64,000 nt of DNA, from the NCBI GenBank assembly GCA_902800365.1, contig CADCEF010000020.1, forward strand, positions 1-64,000, read 5' to 3'. This document shows positions 61,101-64,000 of the stretch, piece by piece; the first letter of the stretch is position 1, and each line of letters opens with the position of its first letter. Both the position numbers and the translations under genes were made by a program. Origin of the DNA: an uncultured Prevotella sp. (GTDB taxonomy: Bacteria > Bacteroidota > Bacteroidia > Bacteroidales > Bacteroidaceae). The notes under the pieces were generated by a model. The model did no database searches and was not told where the DNA came from. It saw only the letters and a program-made list of their open reading frames with translations.

Positions 61101-62221
61101 TGGATCGTGGTTGGATGCTTAATAATGATAACGTGTCTACTCCTGCCAATATCAATATGAGTAAGGACCTGCAGATAAAGGCTGTGCTCGAACCTATACG
61201 CGACTTGAAGATTGATCTCACAGCTTCTCGTACTGATAACCGTGCCAAGAGCGTTCAGTATATGTACGATGGCATGCCGACAACACTTAGCGGTTCATTT
61301 AGCATGACGACCATCTCGCTGCGTGGAGCTTTAGCTGGCATGGGTAATGCTGACAATGGCTACCATTCTGCAGCCTTCGATCATTTCCGCGAGATTATCC
61401 CAGAGTTCCAGCAGAGGGTAGGGGGAGAGTATTCGGCTGAAGTACTGATACCGGCATTCCTCTCTGCTTACACATCGGGTGCAGGTAATTCGCTAGATAT
61501 ATTCCCTGCTTTAACGCGATTGCTGCCCAACTGGAGTATCAGATATGGTGGCTTGTCAAAACTGCCTTGGGTGCAGAATCATCTTAAGAGTCTTAATCTT
61601 AACCATGCCTATAAGAGTGTATATAGCGTGGGTAGTTATGTTAATACCAGCTACTCTACTGTAAGTATTAACGAGGCGTTCTCACCACTATTGGGTATTG
61701 ATGCCACATTCCAGAATGACCTTACTGCCAAGATTGAATATCGCACTACCCGTACACTAAACCTATCTATGACCAGTGTCCAGCTAAACGAATCGCTCAG
61801 CAAGGACTGGGTTGTGGGTTTGGCATATAAGATTCATGATTTCAATCTCTTCGGAGCCAAGGGTAATCGTCGTGTTAGCAAGGCGCAGAATCCTAAATCC
61901 AAGTCGGGAAATTCTAATAATAACAGCTCAGTAAGGAAATCAAGCAAAACTGGTGTAAACCACGACCTTAATCTCCGTCTTGATATGTCTCTGCGCAAAC
62001 AGGCTGCCATTACTCGCGATATCGCTACTGGTGTGTCTTCAGCTTCAAGCGGTAACTCGGCATTTAAGTTCTCGTTTATGGCTGATTATACTCTGTCACG
62101 TCTGCTAACCCTGACTGCCTACTTTGATAGTCAGACAAACACACCGCTACTATCAAGTAATAGCTATCCAACTACCACTCACGACTTTGGTATCTCCATG
62201 AAGTTCTCGCTTACCAGATAA
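55148..62221 (+). CDS. sprA: SprA/Sov type IX secretion outer-membrane translocon
   Basis: A 2357-aa giant beta-barrel that forms the outer-membrane pore of the type IX secretion system. Signal peptide RRIVGIIVAFLFACVGAWAQ. Typical segments: FGPGGVRIKTQGTAELKIGG, FDFDEKINLNLNGKVGDKVN, KLKYEGKEDEIIKLVEAGNVS, DGRVFLPSSEPFG and NGEWRIYK-like RGEWRIYKQSLG, and a C-terminal barrel ending TTHDFGISMKFSLTR. The start must be TTG at 55148: the ruvA stop is in the same frame just upstream, and the next in-frame ATG (near residue 52) would remove the signal peptide. It fits the secretion-type tails on the two giant LRR proteins. A Lys/Ser/Asn-rich low-complexity loop lies near residues 1870-1905. Confidence 0.95.
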   Translation: MRRIVGIIVAFLFACVGAWAQKQDSLKARYRIQKTAPVIVHDLDSSAIDLKMPPNIRQTVEYDDSLNVYYIGSKLGDSYLNAPILMTPEEYRQWVEKRALNDFFHKKNAENTKNAGKDKFDFMDMHFDLGPAEKIFGPGGVRIKTQGTAELKIGGNIKKTDNPSLPIRNRKTTAFDFDEKINLNLNGKVGDKVNMNLNYNTDATFDFDSQNLKLKYEGKEDEIIKLVEAGNVSFPSNNSLVKGASSLFGVRTDMQFGKLKLQTVLSQKKSTTKSVSSKGGTQTTAFEMDVADYEENRHFFLSHYFRNHYDQAMSTLPNITTGIEINRIEIWVTNKTGTTSNTRNIIAVANLGESGQSVPSNNTDGLYNMLSTQYADARDIDQTNTVLSNISDFESGRDYEKLASARLLTSSEYTINKGLGYISLKSGLQTDQVLAVAFEFTSGGVTYKVGEFAADITETSKALYVKALKNTSNNPQQANWHLMMKNVYYLASRVEKTKFRLDIKYQSDTAGVYLTYIPDQRVKSTTLLKMLGCDRLDNNNKLHPNGYFDFVEGYTVSDGRVFLPSSEPFGAYLRKQLVNGGLPVSEAEKYVFSELYDSTKTVAKLVAEKDKYMLIGQYKGSSANVISLGAYNVPRGSVVVTAGGVVLNEGSDYSVDYSAGEVTILNQSIIDAGTNVSVSLESDTEYGMQRKTMLGLNWEYELSKSLQIGGTIMHLHEQALTSKVNMGEEPLSNTIWGLNVNWKQESQWLTSMLNKIPFLHVKQPSHISFTGEFAQLIAGTARGTQDNASYVDDFENTKSYLDMSNPKEWTLSSVPSMFTESGDKTGVTSGYNRALLAWYNVDPIFTRRSSTLTPAHIKSDLDQLSNHYVREVYVKELYPNRDQSTYNGATSTLPILNLAYYPQERGPYNLSLSLNSDGRLLNPETKWGGMMRKIDTNDFEQANIEYIEFWLLDPFIYTRQEGTATDYAGDLYFNLGEVSEDILRDGKKFYESGMPVDGSQNYTTTQWGKIPVQATQTYAFATTIGSRKKQDTGFNGLTDEEEQQYGAYSEWLNSVGAIVSNDSIMQAWRKDPAGDDYHYFRGSDFDSERKSILDRYKRINNPQGNSPETEDQTESYDTSYKSGPDVEDINQDYTLNEYERYYQYKVRISPEILDAYRKGAAPADCFITDMRTSSVKLRNGDTTSVNWYQFRIPLTEYERKVGSISDFTSVRFMRMFLSGFQKPIVLRFGSLDLVRGEWRIYKQSLGTGAESGVLEVSAVNIEENNDKTPVNYVLPPGISRVTDPSQPQLVENNEQALNMVVKDLQHGESKAVYRNINLDLRQYKHMQMFVHANHLVPDATRLQDNQLAVFVRMGSDYKNNYYEYEIPLELTPDRSDYSKYSMADRRMVWPQENMLDVNLDVFTHLKKARNMAKAQGIGGYNQVYSDYDPDRPGNKISILGNPTLGEVKVMMIGVRNISGDVKSGEVWVNELRLMDSNNDGGWAASGTMNVQLSDFGSVNLSGRYISDGFGGLEESVTQRSTDTQKEYSVTAQFELGKFFPDKAKVSAPVYYSVSHQEIRPRYNPLDSDMRLSDALESAANQHERDSIESIAVTKTRNTNFSLSNLRWGLKTKRHPMPYDPANFSFSYSHSHRNTSGKTTVYEKEDQWRGALNYSYSPVYKSWEPFKKLKGKSKWLNFPKSLSFNYLPQSVAFNTEMTRNYYELQERDLESIENQNLPLTFSEQFLWNRDFSLRWDFTKNLHFSFQSATRAEIEEPYTPINKDLYPDQYVAWKDSVKQSILNWGTPLDYQQQVSASYQLPLNKLPIFDWLNADASYTAKYTWVRGTELEDGTSLGNTITSNRNININSALNLETLYNHIPFLKKVNDRFKKSASTKKNANNKQNTKKSASPSKVAANQKSGAKDSVKVKRDIEAEWWYKPAQSVARLLMMVRSVNISYRTQYSMLLPGFMPNVGDMLGQNKSGGALAPGLDFAFGLMGDGYIDKAMDRGWMLNNDNVSTPANINMSKDLQIKAVLEPIRDLKIDLTASRTDNRAKSVQYMYDGMPTTLSGSFSMTTISLRGALAGMGNADNGYHSAAFDHFREIIPEFQQRVGGEYSAEVLIPAFLSAYTSGAGNSLDIFPALTRLLPNWSIRYGGLSKLPWVQNHLKSLNLNHAYKSVYSVGSYVNTSYSTVSINEAFSPLLGIDATFQNDLTAKIEYRTTRTLNLSMTSVQLNESLSKDWVVGLAYKIHDFNLFGAKGNRRVSKAQNPKSKSGNSNNNSSVRKSSKTGVNHDLNLRLDMSLRKQAAITRDIATGVSSASSGNSAFKFSFMADYTLSRLLTLTAYFDSQTNTPLLSSNSYPTTTHDFGISMKFSLTR

Positions 62222-62225
62222 AATA

Positions 62226-62249
62226 AATCCCCGCTGTATAGCGGGGATT
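62226..62249. terminator. Bidirectional terminator between sprA and nadB
   Basis: AATCCCCGCT (62226-62235) pairs perfectly with AGCGGGGATT (62240-62249), with T-rich sequence on one side and A-rich on the other. Confidence 0.85.
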
Positions 62250-62253
62250 GTTG

Positions 62254-63840
62254 TTATTTATCGTAAGCATGTACGGGATAGTCGGTGGTGTAGTGGAGAC
62301 CTCGGCATTCCTTACGCTCCAGAGCCCAACGGGTGATGAGGTAACCTACATTGATCATATTACGAAGCTCACAGATATCTCGGGTGGCGCGTACGCGCTT
62401 GAACAATCGCTCAGTTTCCTCGTATAGCATGTCCAGTCGATCCCAGGCGCGATGCAATCGTAGGTCTGAACGAACGATACCTACATAGTTCGACATGATG
62501 AGGTTTACCTCCTTCACGCTCTGTGTGATAAGCACCTTCTCCTCGTTGGTCATAGTGCCTTCGTCATTCCACTCTGGCACCTTCTCGTTGAACTCGTAAT
62601 AGTCTACATGCTCAAGCGAGTTCTTTGCAGCTGTTTCTGCATATACCACAGCCTCGATAAGTGAGTTCGAAGCCAGACGGTTACCACCATGCAGACCTGT
62701 GCAAGAGCATTCGCCAAGAGCATACAAACGTTCGATAGAGGTTTGTCCGTTCAGGTCAACCTTGATACCGCCGCACATGTAATGGGCCGCAGGACGAACA
62801 GGGATATAATCGGTGGTGATGTCTATACCCATAGACAGGCACTTCTGATAGATATTGGGGAAGTGCTTCTTTGTCTCAGTGGGATCTTTATGAGTCACAT
62901 CCAGGCAGACGTGATCCAGTCCGTGTATCTTCATTTCCTTATCGATGGCACGTGCTACGATATCACGTGGGGCCAACGACAGTCGCTCGTCGTACTTCTG
63001 CATAAACTCTTCGCCATTTGGCAATTTCAGGATACCGCCATAGCCACGCATAGCCTCAGTGATGAGGTAGGCTGGATGAGTCTCCTTTGGGTTATGGAGT
63101 ACTGTTGGGTGGAACTGTACAAACTCCATGTCGGCCACTGTTCCTTTGGCGCGATAAACCATCGCAATGCCATCGCCAGTGGCGATGACAGGGTTTGAAG
63201 TCGTTACATATACGGCACCACAACCACCTGTACACATTACGGTCATCTTGGCCAGATATGTATCTACTTTCTGAGTCTCAGGGTTCAGCACGTAGGCACC
63301 ATAGCACTGGATGTTGGGCGAGCGACGTGTTACACGTACGCCCAGGTGGTGCTGGGTGATAATCTCTACAGCAAAGTGGTCTTCCTTGATGTCGATATTT
63401 GGATTGGTGCGCACAGCCTCCATCAGTCCGCGCTGTATCTCTGCACCAGTATCGTCCTTGTGGTGCAGTATGCGGAACTCAGAGTGTCCGCCCTCGCGAT
63501 GCAAGTCAAACTTGCCCTCGCTAGTCTTGTCAAAGTTCACACCCCAGTTCACCAATTCACGTATCTGTTCTGGGGCCATTTTTACTACTTGTTCTACGGC
63601 CTTTGGATCGCTGATGTAATCGCCTGCAATCATTGTATCTTCAATATGCTTCTCGAAGTTATCCAGTTCGAGATTGGTGACTGATGCCACGCCGCCCTGA
63701 GCAAACGAGGTATTGGCCTCGTCGAGCGATGTCTTACAGATCATACATACTCTGCCTTTGTTGGCGCGAGCCACCTTCAGTGCGTAGCTCATGCCCGCCA
63801 CGCCGGCTCCTATCACTAGGAAATCATACTTGTATACCAT
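62254..63840 (-). CDS. nadB: L-aspartate oxidase
   Basis: A 528-aa FAD enzyme oxidising aspartate to iminoaspartate for NAD synthesis. Start MVYKYDFLVIGAGVAGMSYAL at 63840; a longer frame adds 12 residues that do not fit and overlaps the -7-like box (63883-63876). Motifs: ANTSFAQGGVASV, LHREGGHSEFRILHHKDDTG, QFHPTVLH, EAMRGYGGIL and ECSCTGLHGGNRLASNSLIEAVVY. No nadA or nadC gene is nearby in the window. Confidence 0.94.
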   Translation of the reverse strand: MVYKYDFLVIGAGVAGMSYALKVARANKGRVCMICKTSLDEANTSFAQGGVASVTNLELDNFEKHIEDTMIAGDYISDPKAVEQVVKMAPEQIRELVNWGVNFDKTSEGKFDLHREGGHSEFRILHHKDDTGAEIQRGLMEAVRTNPNIDIKEDHFAVEIITQHHLGVRVTRRSPNIQCYGAYVLNPETQKVDTYLAKMTVMCTGGCGAVYVTTSNPVIATGDGIAMVYRAKGTVADMEFVQFHPTVLHNPKETHPAYLITEAMRGYGGILKLPNGEEFMQKYDERLSLAPRDIVARAIDKEMKIHGLDHVCLDVTHKDPTETKKHFPNIYQKCLSMGIDITTDYIPVRPAAHYMCGGIKVDLNGQTSIERLYALGECSCTGLHGGNRLASNSLIEAVVYAETAAKNSLEHVDYYEFNEKVPEWNDEGTMTNEEKVLITQSVKEVNLIMSNYVGIVRSDLRLHRAWDRLDMLYEETERLFKRVRATRDICELRNMINVGYLITRWALERKECRGLHYTTDYPVHAYDK

Positions 63841-63875
63841 ACTACTGATAATGTAATTGTCACAAATCTGCTGCA

Positions 63876-63883
63876 AAATTACT
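63876..63883 (-). promoter_or_regulatory. Candidate -7 box for nadB
   Basis: The minus strand reads TAATTTTG 35 bp before the nadB start; no -33 TTTG found. Confidence 0.4.
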
Positions 63884-63900
63884 TAAAATTTCGAATATTC

Positions 63901-63931
63901 TTTGCATCTTGACGTTTTTTTTGTATCTTTG
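63901..63931 (+). promoter_or_regulatory. Promoter of the gene at the right edge
   Basis: TTTG (63901-63904), 19 bp, TATCTTTG (63924-63931), 29 bp before the ATG at 63961. Confidence 0.75.
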
Positions 63932-63960
63932 CACAAAACAATACCAAACTATTACAACAA

Positions 63961-64000
63961 TGAAACGACTATGGCTTATATTAATGTTATTGGTTCCGAT
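63961..64000 (+). CDS. Start of an exported protein (cut by window end)
   Basis: Thirteen codons, MKRLWLILMLLVP, look like the beginning of a signal peptide. It follows an excellent promoter and is divergent from nadB. The product cannot be identified. Confidence 0.6.

Overview
The window is a chromosome segment of a Bacteroidales bacterium, most likely a Prevotella-like member of the Prevotellaceae. The evidence is the many Bacteroidetes-type promoters (TTTG, 19-22 bp, TAnnTTTG), a SprA-type type IX secretion translocon, BspA-like leucine-rich-repeat proteins with the short Prevotella-style C-terminal tail, families largely confined to this phylum (HU-HIG, smalltalk, DUF4421, DUF6377, VirE_N/DUF3987), and the dispersed GTCATTCCGAGCGTAGTCGAGGAATCT-class palindromes. 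No rRNA, tRNA or CRISPR array was seen. Species assignment is inference.

Layout. 1-1040: a minus-strand HU-HIG/smalltalk pair, then a symmetric non-coding structure. 1147-3303: an exported DUF4421 protein and a WYL regulator. 3418-4601: a RhuM-Fic fusion, with a tiny ORF upstream. 4735-10379: an accessory island with a small membrane peptide, two proteins sharing a G-x-Y-x-D-x-HDN motif, a small possible OB-fold protein, a BRO/KilAC antirepressor, a VirE_N/P-loop primase-helicase-like protein, an unknown protein and a P5-like lysozyme. It has no integrase and looks like a domesticated phage- or plasmid-derived module. 10504-29780: a cell-surface cluster with a BMP-like lipoprotein, a lipoprotein fusing a periplasmic-binding domain to a legumain-type (C13) peptidase, two giant LRR proteins (2252 and 2780 aa) and a small lipoprotein. 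Genes 14045-29780 are bracketed by direct copies of a genomic repeat.

30153-38246: a DUF6377 sensor/regulator, then a compact operon of TolC, MacA, MacB ATPase, MacB permease, LytS kinase and LytTR regulator, which is an efflux system with its own two-component pair. 38444-46013: class II fructose-bisphosphate aldolase, a GH43 lipoprotein, TrmO, an exported two-repeat protein, an aquaporin plus FucP-type transporter on the minus strand, and a YqiA-like esterase fused to a degenerate HAD domain.

46103-52400: a complete glycine cleavage operon (lipoate ligase, gcvT, gcvH, gcvPA, gcvPB, lpd). Together these genes can lipoylate GcvH and run the P, T and L reactions. 52401-52865 is a convergent intergenic region with no gene but two striking palindromic structures: a nested inverted repeat and four palindromes phased at exactly 22 bp. 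52866-64000: purN and ddh (minus), ruvA and sprA (plus), nadB (minus) and the first codons of another exported protein.

Best candidates for undescribed biology are the 4.7-10.4 kb island, the binding-protein/C13 peptidase fusion with its giant LRR neighbours, the phased palindromes at 52769-52849, and the repeated use of dispersed intergenic repeats as coding sequence.
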